Assembly: GCA_934589525.1 (NCBI GenBank)
Contig: CAKTOB010000017.1
Coordinates: 1 to 58,984, forward strand
Length of the DNA: 58,984 bases
DNA from: an uncultured Oscillospiraceae bacterium
GTDB lineage: Bacteria > Bacillota > Clostridia > Oscillospirales > Oscillospiraceae
Direction: 5' to 3'
Positions 1 through 9,206 of this stretch are shown in pieces. Made by a program: the position numbers and the translations under genes. Positions within the stretch are counted from its first letter, which is position 1, and every line of letters starts with the position of its first letter. Below the pieces are notes generated by a model. The model was given only the letters and a program-made list of their open reading frames with translations. It was not told the origin of the DNA and made no database searches.

Positions 1-1021
1 TGTGAATATAACCCGTGCGGATGAACGGAACCACCTACCGACGTATCCGTAGGGGCGGCAATCTGCCGCCCGCCACGTTCTGAATACAACCTGTGTGGTT
101 GAATGGAACCACCCACCAGCGTGACCGTAGGGGCGGCAATCTGCCGCCCGCCACGTTCTGAATATAACCTGTGCGGTTGAATGGTACTACGCAATGTAGC
201 GGCGATGATTCATCGCCAAGCAACGTGACGAATACAACCTGTTTGGATGACCGGAACTACCCACCAGCGAACCCGTAGGGAACGGCCTGTGTGCCGTTCC
301 GGGAGCGCTGTGAATATAACCCGTGCGGATGAACGGAACCACCTACCGACGTATCCGTAGGGGCGGCAATCTGCCGCCCGCCACGCTGCAAATACAACCT
401 GTGTGGTTGAATAGAACTACGCCATGTAGCGGCGGCAACCTGCCGCCATCCGGCCCCCCCGGGGCCGGAATCGTGGTACATTTGAATTTGTAACGACCAA
501 ACCCAAAAACGTATGTCATTCCGACCGAGCAAAGCGAGCGGAGGAATCCACCACGTTGTTCAATGAACCAACACAAGGTAAAGCTTGCTGCTTGAGAAGA
601 TTCCTCGGCTCGCTGCGCTTGCTCGGAATGACATGTCGATATGTGGTCTCATTCAACCACACAGGTTGTATTCGGAACGTAGCGGGCGGCAGATTGCCGC
701 CCCTACGGTTTCGCTGGCGGGTGGTTCCGTTCAACCGCACGGGTTGTATTCGGGAGGTTTCCATGGCGATGAATCATCGCCGCTACATTGCGTATTCTGT
801 TAGACGTACCGGGTGTAGCGGCGGCAACCTGCCGCCATTGGCCGCAAGGCCACTCGTGGTACATCGGTCGGGATGACATATCGGGGGGTGGTACCGTTCA
901 TCCACACGGGTTGTATTCGGGACGTTTCCATGGCGATGAATCATCGCCGCTACATTGTACCGTGTATTGGGTGGTACCGTTCAACCGCAGGGGTTATATA
1001 TGCAGCGTAGTGGGCGGCAAC
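1..1021. repeat. Mosaic of palindromic repeat modules (array 1)
   Basis: No gene is credible here. The stretch is built from short palindromes joined by a recurring linker of about 30-35 bases (GAATATAACC TGTGCGGTTG-like, then a GAACCAC-like end). Palindrome types include GGGCGGCAATCTGCCGCCC (around 51-69, 132-150, 361-379), GGCGATGATTCATCGCC (around 202-218) and GGAACGGCCTGTGTGCCGTTCC (around 280-301). The units at about 1-70 and 311-380 are nearly identical. From about 640 on the same modules appear in the opposite orientation, so the array is roughly mirror-symmetric about the hairpin at 513-634. It may continue to the left of the window. Confidence 0.85.
513..634. repeat. Large inverted-repeat element, copy 1
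   Basis: The ends are ATGTCATTCCGA and TCGGAATGACAT. Long complementary arms (the left runs into GGAGGAATCC, the right begins GGAAGATTCCTCGG-like) enclose a semi-conserved loop that starts CCACGTTG and holds a CACAAGGTAAA-like core. Related copies lie at 24377-24501 and 57912-58033. It is a MITE-like or structured-RNA repeat of unknown function and sits at the centre of the flanking mirror-image repeats. Confidence 0.75.
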
Positions 1022-1032
1022 GTGTTTACACA

Positions 1033-1059
1033 AAAACGGCGGCAATTTGCCGCCGTTTT
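1033..1059. terminator. Bidirectional intrinsic terminator
   Basis: A 13-base-pair stem, AAAACGGCGGCAA paired with TTGCCGCCGTTTT, lies just downstream (leftward) of the stop of the large secreted protein gene. It gives a T-run on the minus strand. Almost the same hairpin ends yhaM at 4809-4836. Confidence 0.75.
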
Positions 1060-1071
1060 GTGGTTGGTTGG

Positions 1072-4000
1072 TTACTTCAGAATCCCGCTGATGTCCTTTT
1101 CCGCCAGGGTGAAGGTCACGGTCTCGCCTTCGTGGGTCAGGGTGAAGGTGCCGGTGCCGGAGGTGTGGAGGGCCGAGAGGGTGAAGGCGGATTCTGCCCC
1201 ATTGGTAATGAACCGAATCCCCGTGATGCCCTGGGCTTCCAGCTGCCGCAGGCTCCCGGTGGTGCCCCGGAGGGAGGCGGTGTGGGCCTGGACCGTCAGG
1301 GTGAGCACGCCGTCCTTGATCTGGGCCTGGTAGGGAAGGCTCTGGCCCTCCGGGCCGGAGACCCAGTAGGCTTCTGCCGGGCGTTCCGGAGCCGCCTCGG
1401 CGGTATCCCCGGGCAGCTTGGTGCCCTTGGCGGTCCGGGTGTCCGTCACGGTGCAGCCCGGGTGGGCGCAATGGGCGGTTTCCGTGCCGTCGGCGTTCTG
1501 GGTGGCATCCTTGTTGTAAACATAGGTTTCAAACAGATGCCCCAGCTTGGTGTCCGCCTTGGTCCGGGTGGCCGTCTCATTGCAGCGTTCACACTTGGCG
1601 GTCTCCGTGCCGTCCTGGGTACAGGTGGCATCATTGTTGAAGGTGTACTTGCTGAACAGATGCCCCAGCTTGGTGCCCGCCTTGGTCCGGGTGTCCGTCT
1701 TGCCGCAGTTGTGGTCACACTTGGCGGTCTCCGTGCCGTCCTGGGTGCAGGTGGCATTATTGTTGAAGGTGTACTTGCTGAACAGATGCCCCAGCTTGCT
1801 GCCCGCCTTGACCCGGGTGTCCTTAACGGTGCAGCCCGAGTGGACGCAATGGCCGGTTTCCGTGCCGTCTGCTTTACAGGTGGCATCACCGTTGTAGGTG
1901 TAATTGCCGAACTGATGCTCCAGCTTGGTGCCCTGGGCGGTCTGGGTGTCCGTCTTGCCGCAGCCGTGGTCACACTTGGCGGTCTCCGTGCCGTCGGCTT
2001 CACAGGTGGCATTATTGTCGTAAATATAAGTTTTGAAATCATGATCCAGCGCCGGGATCTGTACCGTTATCTTGCCGTGAGCGGGATTTTTACAGGTGAA
2101 GGTCTTTTCCCCTGGGGTGGTACAGGTGGGCTGGGTCGTTACCGTACCGTTATCCCAGCTGTGGTCGCCGGTTTTACCGCTGGTCGTACTTTCGGGTGTG
2201 GCCGTATCCATATTGTCGCTGGGCTTGTATTTCTGGATGAATCCATCTACAGTCAGCTTGGAAGTATCCAGGGTTAGCTCGTCACCCTTTTTAGATTCAG
2301 TGCCACCGTTGCCGATAGCGGCACCTTCCTTGACAGAATCGCCTCCTCCGCCGCCCTGGGCCTTCACCTGTGCATCACCGGAGATGGTGATTGTCTTGCC
2401 ATCCCCCCTGAGGCCGCCGCCGATGCCTGCTCCATATTTGCCGCCGGTGGCTTCTACATTGCCGCCGGAGATGGTAATACTTTCGCCATTACCATCGCTA
2501 CCGCCGCCGATGCCTGCACCTGCATGACTGCTGGTAGCTTTTACCTCACCGCCAGAGATGGTAATACCTGTGCCGTTACCTTTGCTGCTGTCATCCTCAT
2601 CCCCACCTCCGCCGCCGATGCCTGCGCCGAAATCACCGCCGTTGGCAATTACATTGCCGTTGGAGATGCTAATGATACTGCCGTTGCCATCGTTTCCGCC
2701 ACCGATACCGGCAGCCGTTCTGCCGCCGTTGGCTGTGACCTCGCCGCCGGAGATGATGATTGTCTTGCCATCCCCCCTGTTTCCGCCGCCGATGCCCGCA
2801 CCGTTATTGCCGCCCTTGGCCTCTTTTATCTTGCCGCCGGAGACGGTAATGCCGGTGCCATTGCCGCCATTGCCGCCGCCGATGCCCGCAGCTTGCTCAC
2901 CGCCTGTGGCCTCTTTTATCTCGCCGCCGGAAACGGTAATGCCGGTGCCGCTGCCGCCGTATCCGCCGCCGATACCCGCACCCCATAGGCCGCCGGTGGC
3001 TGTGACCTCGCCATTGGAAACGGTAATCTCGCTGCCGCTGCCGCCTTTGCCGCCACCGATGCCCGCAGCAAGCGAACCGCCTGTGGCTTTGACCTTGCCG
3101 TCGGTGATCTGAATATCCGTGCCGTCGCTGCCGCTGCCGCTGCCGCTGCCGCCGCCGATGCCCGCACCGTTTCTGCCGCCGTTGGCTGTTACCTCGCCGC
3201 CGGAGACGGTAATTTTGTTGCCGCTGCCGCCTTTGCCGCCGCCGATGCCAGCTGCTTGTTCGCCGCCGGTGGCGTTGACTGTTCCGTTGGAGACGGTAAT
3301 ATCACTGCCGCTGCCGCCGTTGCCGCCGCCGATACCGGCTCCTTGCTCACCGCCGTTGGCGGTGACCTTGCCGTCCTCGATGTTGATCGTGCTGCCATTG
3401 CCGCCATTTCCGCCGCCAATACCGGCAGCGTTTTCGCCGCCCTTGGCCTCTATTATCTCGCCGCCGGAGACGGTAATGCCGCTGCCGTCGCCGCCGTTGC
3501 CGCCGCCGATGCCTGCACCACTCTGGCCGCCGTTGGCCGTGACCTTGCCGCCGGAGATTTGAATGTTGCTGCCGCTGCCACCATCGCCGCCGCCGATGCC
3601 TGCACCATGAACGCCGCCGTTGGCCGTAACCTCGCCGCCGGAGATGGTAATGTCGCTACCGCTGCCACCATCGCCGCCGCCGATGCCTGCACCACAAACG
3701 CCGCCGTTGGCCGTGAGGCTGCCTTTATTATTATTATTATTATTATTTTCGTCCTTAATGGTCAGGGTGCCGGTGTTGTTCTTTTCCACACCGGCGTGGT
3801 CCTGGCCGCTTTGAACCGTGTTGGTTCCGTCCAGCTCGATGTTTACGTCGCCTTTGCCGGAGGTCGTGATGGCCGCCTCACCTGTGGTGCTGGTGTTAAT
3901 GTTGACATTCTCCAGGGTCACGTTGGCGGTGGCGTTTTTCTCCGCATTGATGGTGACGGTGTTGCTAGTCGTCCCGTTGCTGGTGATGACAGGATTATCG

Positions 4001-4164
4001 TCTACCTTTGAGTCACCATTCACCTGGGAAACGGTCTGGCTCGTATCCGTAGCGGTGACGGTAATATTACCGATTCCCAAATCCCAGGGATATGCCAGGG
4101 CGAAGCTGGGGATAAAGGCCCCCAGCAGCACCAGGGACAGCAGCCGTGTCGTGATTCTTTTCAT
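1072..4164 (-). CDS. Large secreted glycine-rich repeat protein
   Basis: This is a 1030-residue exported protein of unknown function. Residues 1-24 form a signal peptide (MKRITTRLLSLVLLGAFIPS, then FALA before the likely cleavage site). After about 125 residues of Thr/Asn-rich sequence and a poly-Asn run come 15 tandem units of about 27-33 residues with the core GAGIGGGNGG followed by ITVSGGEVTANGG; these should fold as a beta-helix or beta-roll. Next comes CTTPGEKTFTC and five units of about 40 residues carrying DGTETAKC and paired Cys, a pattern seen in surface proteins of gut clostridia. The last 110 residues form a separate beta-rich domain. I see no LPXTG anchor or transmembrane tail, so it is probably released or held non-covalently. 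The start has AGGAGG upstream. Confidence 0.85.
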   Translation of the reverse strand: MKRITTRLLSLVLLGAFIPSFALAYPWDLGIGNITVTATDTSQTVSQVNGDSKVDDNPVITSNGTTSNTVTINAEKNATANVTLENVNINTSTTGEAAITTSGKGDVNIELDGTNTVQSGQDHAGVEKNNTGTLTIKDENNNNNNNKGSLTANGGVCGAGIGGGDGGSGSDITISGGEVTANGGVHGAGIGGGDGGSGSNIQISGGKVTANGGQSGAGIGGGNGGDGSGITVSGGEIIEAKGGENAAGIGGGNGGNGSTINIEDGKVTANGGEQGAGIGGGNGGSGSDITVSNGTVNATGGEQAAGIGGGKGGSGNKITVSGGEVTANGGRNGAGIGGGSGSGSGSDGTDIQITDGKVKATGGSLAAGIGGGKGGSGSEITVSNGEVTATGGLWGAGIGGGYGGSGTGITVSGGEIKEATGGEQAAGIGGGNGGNGTGITVSGGKIKEAKGGNNGAGIGGGNRGDGKTIIISGGEVTANGGRTAAGIGGGNDGNGSIISISNGNVIANGGDFGAGIGGGGGDEDDSSKGNGTGITISGGEVKATSSHAGAGIGGGSDGNGESITISGGNVEATGGKYGAGIGGGLRGDGKTITISGDAQVKAQGGGGGDSVKEGAAIGNGGTESKKGDELTLDTSKLTVDGFIQKYKPSDNMDTATPESTTSGKTGDHSWDNGTVTTQPTCTTPGEKTFTCKNPAHGKITVQIPALDHDFKTYIYDNNATCEADGTETAKCDHGCGKTDTQTAQGTKLEHQFGNYTYNGDATCKADGTETGHCVHSGCTVKDTRVKAGSKLGHLFSKYTFNNNATCTQDGTETAKCDHNCGKTDTRTKAGTKLGHLFSKYTFNNDATCTQDGTETAKCERCNETATRTKADTKLGHLFETYVYNKDATQNADGTETAHCAHPGCTVTDTRTAKGTKLPGDTAEAAPERPAEAYWVSGPEGQSLPYQAQIKDGVLTLTVQAHTASLRGTTGSLRQLEAQGITGIRFITNGAESAFTLSALHTSGTGTFTLTHEGETVTFTLAEKDISGILK
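3726..3747 (-). repeat. In-frame AAT microsatellite (poly-Asn)
   Basis: Seven consecutive AAT codons (ATT on the plus strand) encode seven Asn residues between the signal-proximal region and the glycine-rich repeats. Because the unit is 3 bases, slippage would change linker length without a frameshift. Confidence 0.8.
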
Positions 4165-4210
4165 AAATATTCCTCCTTACGCCGGAAGGGGTCTTGTCTT
4201 CTGCACTATA

Positions 4211-4240
4211 AATATAACAAACAAAAGCCCGGGATTGCAA
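4211..4240 (-). promoter_or_regulatory. Candidate promoter of the secreted repeat protein
   Basis: On the minus strand TTGCAA (4235-4240) is followed after 18 bases by TATATT (4211-4216), about 47 bases upstream of the start codon. Confidence 0.45.
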
Positions 4241-4430
4241 GGGGTTTTTGAATTTTGGAAGTACCTACAAAATGGGGCGGGCGGTTTTGTACAAATCGTA
4301 GAAAGTGTCAGATTTCACGGTTTTTGACGCAATAAACCGTGATAGTTATCTCATAACTTCAAAATCCAGGGCAGCGGGGCGGCGTGAAACATTGCGGAAA
4401 CAATGGGCGCAGAGGGATTGCACATGTCGG

Positions 4431-4800
4431 GGGATGGTCCCGTTCAACCATACAGGTTGTATCCGGAACGTGGCGGGCGGCAGATTGCCGCCCCTACGTC
4501 AATGTACAACGTTTTTAGCATTTTACAGAACGCAAATCGGTAATAGCAACGTCAAAAAATGCGGAATTACGAAACAAATGTATTGTAGGGGCGGCAGGTT
4601 GCCGCCCCTACATCGAAAATGTTTCGTTTCTTGTGAAATTTTGCGTGACTATCCTTATATTGTACTCCAAAAATGCGAAAAAACGTGGTACATTACCGTA
4701 GGGGCGGCAATCTGCCGCCCGCCACGTTTCGGTTTTTGAGCCGTGCCAACCAAACGGTATCACGTTGAATATGCCCCCCCACAACGGGCGGCAATGTGCG
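4431..4800. repeat. Dispersed palindromic repeat cluster (array 2)
   Basis: There is no gene between the promoter of the secreted protein and the yhaM terminator. The cluster has three GGGCGGCA...TGCCGCCC palindromes (about 4479-4493, 4588-4608 and 4701-4719) with the same GGTTGTAT and CCACGTT linkers as array 1. A segment around 4550-4590 (AACGTCAAAAAATGCGG into ACGAAACAAATGTATTG) recurs inverted at about 57657-57693 next to array 4. Confidence 0.75.
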
Positions 4801-4808
4801 TACAAACA

Positions 4809-4836
4809 AAAACGGCGGCAATTTTGCCACCGTTTT
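4809..4836 (-). terminator. yhaM terminator
   Basis: AAAACGGCGGCAA pairs with TTGCCACCGTTTT with one mismatch and has a T-run on the minus strand, immediately after the yhaM stop. Confidence 0.75.
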
Positions 4837-4842
4837 GCTTGG

Positions 4843-5793
4843 TTATTCGTGATGATAGATCCGCTTATCCAGGGCGAAGATCCGGCTGCTGAAGGTGCCT
4901 GCCGGGACGTTGGGGAGGGTTTCGGCGTAGATTTCCATGCGGCTGTCCAGCATGTCGATCTGGCTCAGGAGCTCTGCCTCGGCGAACATGGGTCTCACCG
5001 CCGCGCCAAAATCCGGTTCGCCGTGGTGGGAGAGGATCATGTGCTGGAGCAGCAGGCTCTTTTCCTCCGGCGTGCCCAGCTCCGCGCAGAGGGCGGCCAC
5101 CTCTTGGGCACCCATGACCAGGTGGCCAAGCAATTGGCCCTTCCGGGAGTAGTCCGTGACGATGCCCAGCTGGGAGAAGGTGAACTCCCGTTCCTTGGCA
5201 AAGTCATGGAGCAATGTGCCGGTGAGCAGCAGGCTCCGGTCTACGATCTGGGGGTAGAGGCCGGAAATAAAATCCGCCAGATGCAGCATATTGGCGGTGT
5301 GCATCATAAGCCCCGACAGAAAGCTGTGGTGGACGCTTTTGGCGGCGGGGATGCGCTTGAAGGCATCCAGGTGCCGGGTCAGCATGGTCTGGGCCACCTG
5401 GCGGTAATCCTTGTCTTCCAGGCTGTCCACCAGCTGCTGCACCTGATGCAGGGTCTGCTCCCGGTCAATGGGGGCCACGGGCACCAGCAGGGAAGAGTCA
5501 TAGCTGTCCTCGGGCAGGGCCATGCGGATGTTGGACACCGTCAGCTGGGTGGTGCCCCGGTACTCCGTAATGTCCCCCCGGACCTTGACCACCTTTCCCG
5601 CGTCCTCCGGCATGCCCACGGGGCCGGAATAATCCCAGGCCTTTACGTCCAGGGTGCCGGTGCGGTCCGAGACGGTGGCAGCCAGAAAGGGCTTGCCGCT
5701 GTTGGAGGTTTTGATTTGTGCGTCCTTTAAAATGTAAAATCCTTCCACCCGGTCACCGGGAACCATAGAAGAGATCTGCTTGTTGTATTCCAT
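4843..5793 (-). CDS. yhaM: 3'-5' exoribonuclease YhaM family
   Basis: This 316-residue protein matches the usual YhaM length (about 314). Residues 15-100 form an OB-fold nucleic-acid-binding domain (PGDRVEGFYILKDAQIKTSN start, VRGDITEYRGTTQLTV). The HD phosphohydrolase part follows: HHSFLSGLMMHT, the HDFAKEREF metal-binding HD and LSHHGEPDFGA. In the family this is a metal-dependent 3'-to-5' nuclease that degrades RNA and some single-stranded DNA in the cytoplasm. It is monocistronic, with its own promoter at 5820-5848 and terminator at 4809-4836. Confidence 0.92.
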   Translation of the reverse strand: MEYNKQISSMVPGDRVEGFYILKDAQIKTSNSGKPFLAATVSDRTGTLDVKAWDYSGPVGMPEDAGKVVKVRGDITEYRGTTQLTVSNIRMALPEDSYDSSLLVPVAPIDREQTLHQVQQLVDSLEDKDYRQVAQTMLTRHLDAFKRIPAAKSVHHSFLSGLMMHTANMLHLADFISGLYPQIVDRSLLLTGTLLHDFAKEREFTFSQLGIVTDYSRKGQLLGHLVMGAQEVAALCAELGTPEEKSLLLQHMILSHHGEPDFGAAVRPMFAEAELLSQIDMLDSRMEIYAETLPNVPAGTFSSRIFALDKRIYHHE

Positions 5794-5819
5794 AGACCAT
5801 CCACTCCTTTACTGGGGGT

Positions 5820-5848
5820 ATTATAACGGAAGAATCCCCAAAATGCAA
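5820..5848 (-). promoter_or_regulatory. yhaM promoter
   Basis: On the minus strand TTGCAT (5843-5848) is followed after 17 bases by a perfect TATAAT (5820-5825), with AAAGGAG before the ATG. Confidence 0.7.
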
Positions 5849-5866
5849 GCAACGCAAATTCCACAG

Positions 5867-8326
5867 TTATTCCACAGCCTTTAAAGACTCGGCCATGGGG
5901 ATCTTGCGGATATGGCGGCGCATGGCCCGGTTGACGATGGCGGCAAAGAGCAGGGTACACAGGAAGGCCGCCAAGAAGCTTCGTTTTTCCACGTGGACAT
6001 CGAAGCAGGAGTTATCCACCGTGACCATGCCCATGACCAGGGGGTGGATGACGCTGCCGATGGGCATCCCCAGAAGGGCCGCCAGAAAGGAGAGTACCAG
6101 GTTTTCCCGCAGCACATAGACTTCCGTCTCTTTCGGGTAGAAACCCAGAACCTCCACGGTGGCGATCTCCCGGCTCCGTTCCGCCAGATTGATGTTGGTC
6201 AGATTGTAGATGACGATGAAGGCCAGAGCCCCCGCAAAGCCCACCACCAGCCAGATGATGTAGTTTAAGCAGCTCATGGCATCGTTGACGCTGTCCAGGG
6301 CGGTGGAAAGCCGATTCAGGGCGGTAACGCCGTCCAAATCCGTCAGGGCCTTGGCGATGGCGTTTTCGTCGCCCTGGGTTTTCAGCAGCATGGCATTGGG
6401 GCCGGTGCTGCCAAAGCCCTGGGCGCAGTCGGCGCTGTTTACAAAGAGGAAGTTTGCGGCATAGTTTTCAAAAACGCCTGCAACGGTGAAGGACACCCGG
6501 TTCAGGTCGCTGTCCTCGGCATCAACGGTGCTGCCGATGGAGAGCTCCAGCTTTTCCGCCAACCGGCGGCTGACCAGGGCTTCCCCGGGGCCGGGAGGCG
6601 ACAGGGGTTCATCCTCCCAGGTAAGGCTCCAGTAGTCCTCCAGGGCCTCCCAATCGGAAATGCCCAGCAGGGTCACGGACCGGAGATTGTCACGATCACC
6701 GTAAACGTCCACCCGGTCTTTGATGCAGGGCAGGGCTTCGGTAATGCCCTCCATGCGGGAAGCGGCGTTTTGGATGGCGGCGGCCTTGCTTTCGGAGAAG
6801 CTCAAGTCCATGTCGTAGTGCTGAATGGTCTTATATTGCAGGTCTCCAATGTGGATCATGGAATCCCGGACGCCGAAGGCCGTGACCATCATGGCGGTGC
6901 AGCAGCCGATGCCCACCAGCATCATGAGCATCCGCAGCTTGTAGTGCAGCATGTTCCGCAGGGTGATTTTTTGCAGGAAGCTCAGAGGTTTCCACAGGAA
7001 GGGGATGTATTCCAGCAGGATGCGCCGCCCGCTCTTGCCCCGCTGGGGGCGGATCAGGTCTGCGGGGGTGCTGCTGAGGGCCCGCCAGCAGGAGGCCAGG
7101 GTGGCCCCCAGAATGCCCAGAAGGGAGACGATCAGGGTGATCCTTGCAAGGGAGGGGCTGAGCTGATATTTCAGGGGGGCGAACTGATACAGCACGCTGT
7201 AGGCCATCCAGAAGACCTGGGGCAGCCCCCAGGTGCCCAGAAAATAGCCCAGTGCCCAGCCGATCACCGTGGCGCTGCCGGCATAGAGCAGATATTTGGC
7301 GGCAATGTCCCAGCCGTGGAAGCCCAGGGCCTTGAGCACGCCGATCTGCGTCCGCTCCTCGCTGACCATCCGGGTCATGGTGGTGATGCACACCAGCATG
7401 GCGATCATAATAAAGAACACCGGCAGGAGATTGGCAATGCCGGAGACAATGGCGGTGTCGTTTTCAAAGCTTACAAAGCCCGCGTTCTCCCGGCGGGTCA
7501 GCACATAGGTTTCCGGTTCCTCCAGGTCAATATACTGGGCCTGTTCCTTTTCAAGGCCCAGGGCATCCAGAATGGAGTCAAACCGGTCCTGGGCAACCGT
7601 GGACAGTACCTGGGTGACCTGGGGCTTGTAGGTATTGATAAGCTCCTCGTAGGCCTGGGAGTAGATTTCCGCCTGGGGCCGCAGGGTCACGTCTACCTCC
7701 GTATATACATCCTGCTCCGTAGAAAAGGCCTCAGGGCTTAAATAGAAAAAGCCCTTTAAAGCCCCGTCCCCTATGGTGGTGGTGCCCCGGTCCGCGCCGA
7801 TGAAGAGAGGGGAGTCCCCCAGGCCGGTGATGAGGAAACTGGTTCCTTCCAGAAAATCCAGGGTATCCTGGCTGTTTTCCGGGGACAGAGTGATGACCGT
7901 GCCGATGTCCTTTTCCGTAAAGACCTTGGCGTCGGCCAGACATTCCTGACGGTTCAGGGGCATCCGCCCGGCCCGGAGGGAGGGAATGTTGATTTTTCCC
8001 GGCAGGGAGAGGAACTTGAAGGCGGCGGTGGAATCCTCATAGGGAATCAGGGCATCCACGCTTTTCTGGCCTTCGGTTGCCGAGATCCAGGGCTCCTTGG
8101 AGATGGTTTCCACATCCTCGTCAGAAAAGCCCAGGGTGGAGAGCAGCCGAAAATCATAGAGCTTCTGCTCCGTCAGATAGTCCTGACAGGTGGCATACAT
8201 GGCATCCTTGGTGACCTTCAGCCCGGCAAAAAAGCTGACGCTGAGGGTCACGATGAGCATGAGGGCCAGAAACCGCCCCAGAAAGGACCGAATGGTCCGC
8301 AGGGTCATTTTTACAATGGATCTCAT
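5867..8326 (-). CDS. ABC transporter permease, FtsX/MacB type
   Basis: About 819 residues with an N-terminal transmembrane helix (FLGRFLALMLIVTLSVSFFAG), a large extracytoplasmic region, a first FtsX-like membrane block near residues 300-440 (LLPVFFIMIAMLVCITTMTRM, followed by SEERTQIGVLKALGF), a second extracytoplasmic domain, and a C-terminal FtsX block with REIATVEVLGFYPKE. This is the double-FtsX layout of MacB-like or lipoprotein/peptide exporters that use mechanotransmission. The ATP-binding subunit is just upstream. An ATG at 8326 overlaps that gene's end by tight spacing and is preceded by GGTGAG; in-frame GTG codons at 8335-8338 are also possible. The substrate is unknown. Confidence 0.88.
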   Translation of the reverse strand: MRSIVKMTLRTIRSFLGRFLALMLIVTLSVSFFAGLKVTKDAMYATCQDYLTEQKLYDFRLLSTLGFSDEDVETISKEPWISATEGQKSVDALIPYEDSTAAFKFLSLPGKINIPSLRAGRMPLNRQECLADAKVFTEKDIGTVITLSPENSQDTLDFLEGTSFLITGLGDSPLFIGADRGTTTIGDGALKGFFYLSPEAFSTEQDVYTEVDVTLRPQAEIYSQAYEELINTYKPQVTQVLSTVAQDRFDSILDALGLEKEQAQYIDLEEPETYVLTRRENAGFVSFENDTAIVSGIANLLPVFFIMIAMLVCITTMTRMVSEERTQIGVLKALGFHGWDIAAKYLLYAGSATVIGWALGYFLGTWGLPQVFWMAYSVLYQFAPLKYQLSPSLARITLIVSLLGILGATLASCWRALSSTPADLIRPQRGKSGRRILLEYIPFLWKPLSFLQKITLRNMLHYKLRMLMMLVGIGCCTAMMVTAFGVRDSMIHIGDLQYKTIQHYDMDLSFSESKAAAIQNAASRMEGITEALPCIKDRVDVYGDRDNLRSVTLLGISDWEALEDYWSLTWEDEPLSPPGPGEALVSRRLAEKLELSIGSTVDAEDSDLNRVSFTVAGVFENYAANFLFVNSADCAQGFGSTGPNAMLLKTQGDENAIAKALTDLDGVTALNRLSTALDSVNDAMSCLNYIIWLVVGFAGALAFIVIYNLTNINLAERSREIATVEVLGFYPKETEVYVLRENLVLSFLAALLGMPIGSVIHPLVMGMVTVDNSCFDVHVEKRSFLAAFLCTLLFAAIVNRAMRRHIRKIPMAESLKAVE

Positions 8327-8331
8327 AGAAC

Positions 8332-9033
8332 TCACCACTCAATATTTTCAATGGGAACGATGTTTTCGTTCCGCTCGTTGGAGCGGATGCGGCCGCTTTT
8401 GATGCGGATGATCCGGTCCGCCATGGGGGCAATGGCCTGGTTGTGGGTAATGATGATGACGGTGGTGCCCCGGGCCTTGCTCAAATCATACAGAAGCTTC
8501 AATACCGCCTTGCCGGTCACATAGTCCAAAGCGCCGGTGGGCTCGTCACACAGCAGAAGCCTTGGGTTTTTGGCCAGGGCCCGGGCAATGGATACCCGCT
8601 GCTGCTCTCCGCCGGAGAGCTGGGCCGGGAAGTTCCTGGCTCGAGCCGCCAGCCCCACCATGTCCAGGGCCTGCCGGGCAGGAATGGGGTCGGAGCAAAG
8701 CTGGGCGGCGATCTCCACATTTTCAAGGGCCGTCAGATTGGGGATCAGGTTGTAAAACTGAAAAACAAAGCCCACATCGTGGCGGCGATACCGGGCCATT
8801 TCAATGGGATTGAGGTGGGAAATATCCCGGCCGTCAAATAAAATCCTCCCGGAGGTAATGGTGTCCATGCCCCCCAGCATGTTGAGAAGCGTGGTTTTGC
8901 CCGCACCGGAGGAGCCCAGCAGCACCACAAACTCGCCTTTTTCTACCTCAAAAGACACCCCATCCAGCGCCCGCACCTCCGCCGCCCCGGTGCCGTAGAT
9001 TTTTTGCACATTCTGAAATTCAATATACGCCAT
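8332..9033 (-). CDS. ABC transporter ATP-binding protein (LolD/MacB-like)
   Basis: The 233-residue ATPase partners the adjacent permease. It has Walker [10 protein letters not shown] near residue 36, the Q-loop in [19 protein letters not shown], the signature [16 protein letters not shown] near residue 140, Walker [13 protein letters not shown], and the H-loop in IIITHN. The [10 protein letters not shown] sequence after the Q-loop is typical of the LolD/MacB/FtsE group. The last 20 residues ([15 protein letters not shown]) are an ordinary tail. It is the first gene of a two-gene operon. Confidence 0.93.
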   Translation of the reverse strand: MAYIEFQNVQKIYGTGAAEVRALDGVSFEVEKGEFVVLLGSSGAGKTTLLNMLGGMDTITSGRILFDGRDISHLNPIEMARYRRHDVGFVFQFYNLIPNLTALENVEIAAQLCSDPIPARQALDMVGLAARARNFPAQLSGGEQQRVSIARALAKNPRLLLCDEPTGALDYVTGKAVLKLLYDLSKARGTTVIIITHNQAIAPMADRIIRIKSGRIRSNERNENIVPIENIEW

Positions 9034-9059
9034 ACAAACGCCTCCCGTTCTTACGCTTT

Positions 9060-9089
9060 ATTGTATCGTATCACAGGTGCATCTGTAAA
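9060..9089 (-). promoter_or_regulatory. Candidate promoter of the ABC exporter operon
   Basis: On the minus strand TTTACA (9084-9089) is followed after 18 bases by TACAAT (9060-9065), then GGGAGGCG before the ATG. Confidence 0.45.
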
Positions 9090-9206
9090 GAGGTTTCTTT
9101 TTTGTGAAGAAATTTAAATTTCTTTTGCCCGCCCCGGGAGCTTTTTTGATGGCGTTCAGAGGCTTTTTGGGGTATAATAAAAAGAAAAGCTGAAAAGGAG
9201 AAGCAT

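Noticed and set aside
1..1021. CRISPR array
   Set aside because: Repeat units are palindromes of different sequence on a shared linker, spacing is irregular, orientation flips in the middle, and no cas gene is present.
955..2277. Plus-strand frame opposite the secreted repeat protein
   Set aside because: It starts in the repeat array and mirrors the Cys-repeat region; no signal peptide or family resemblance.
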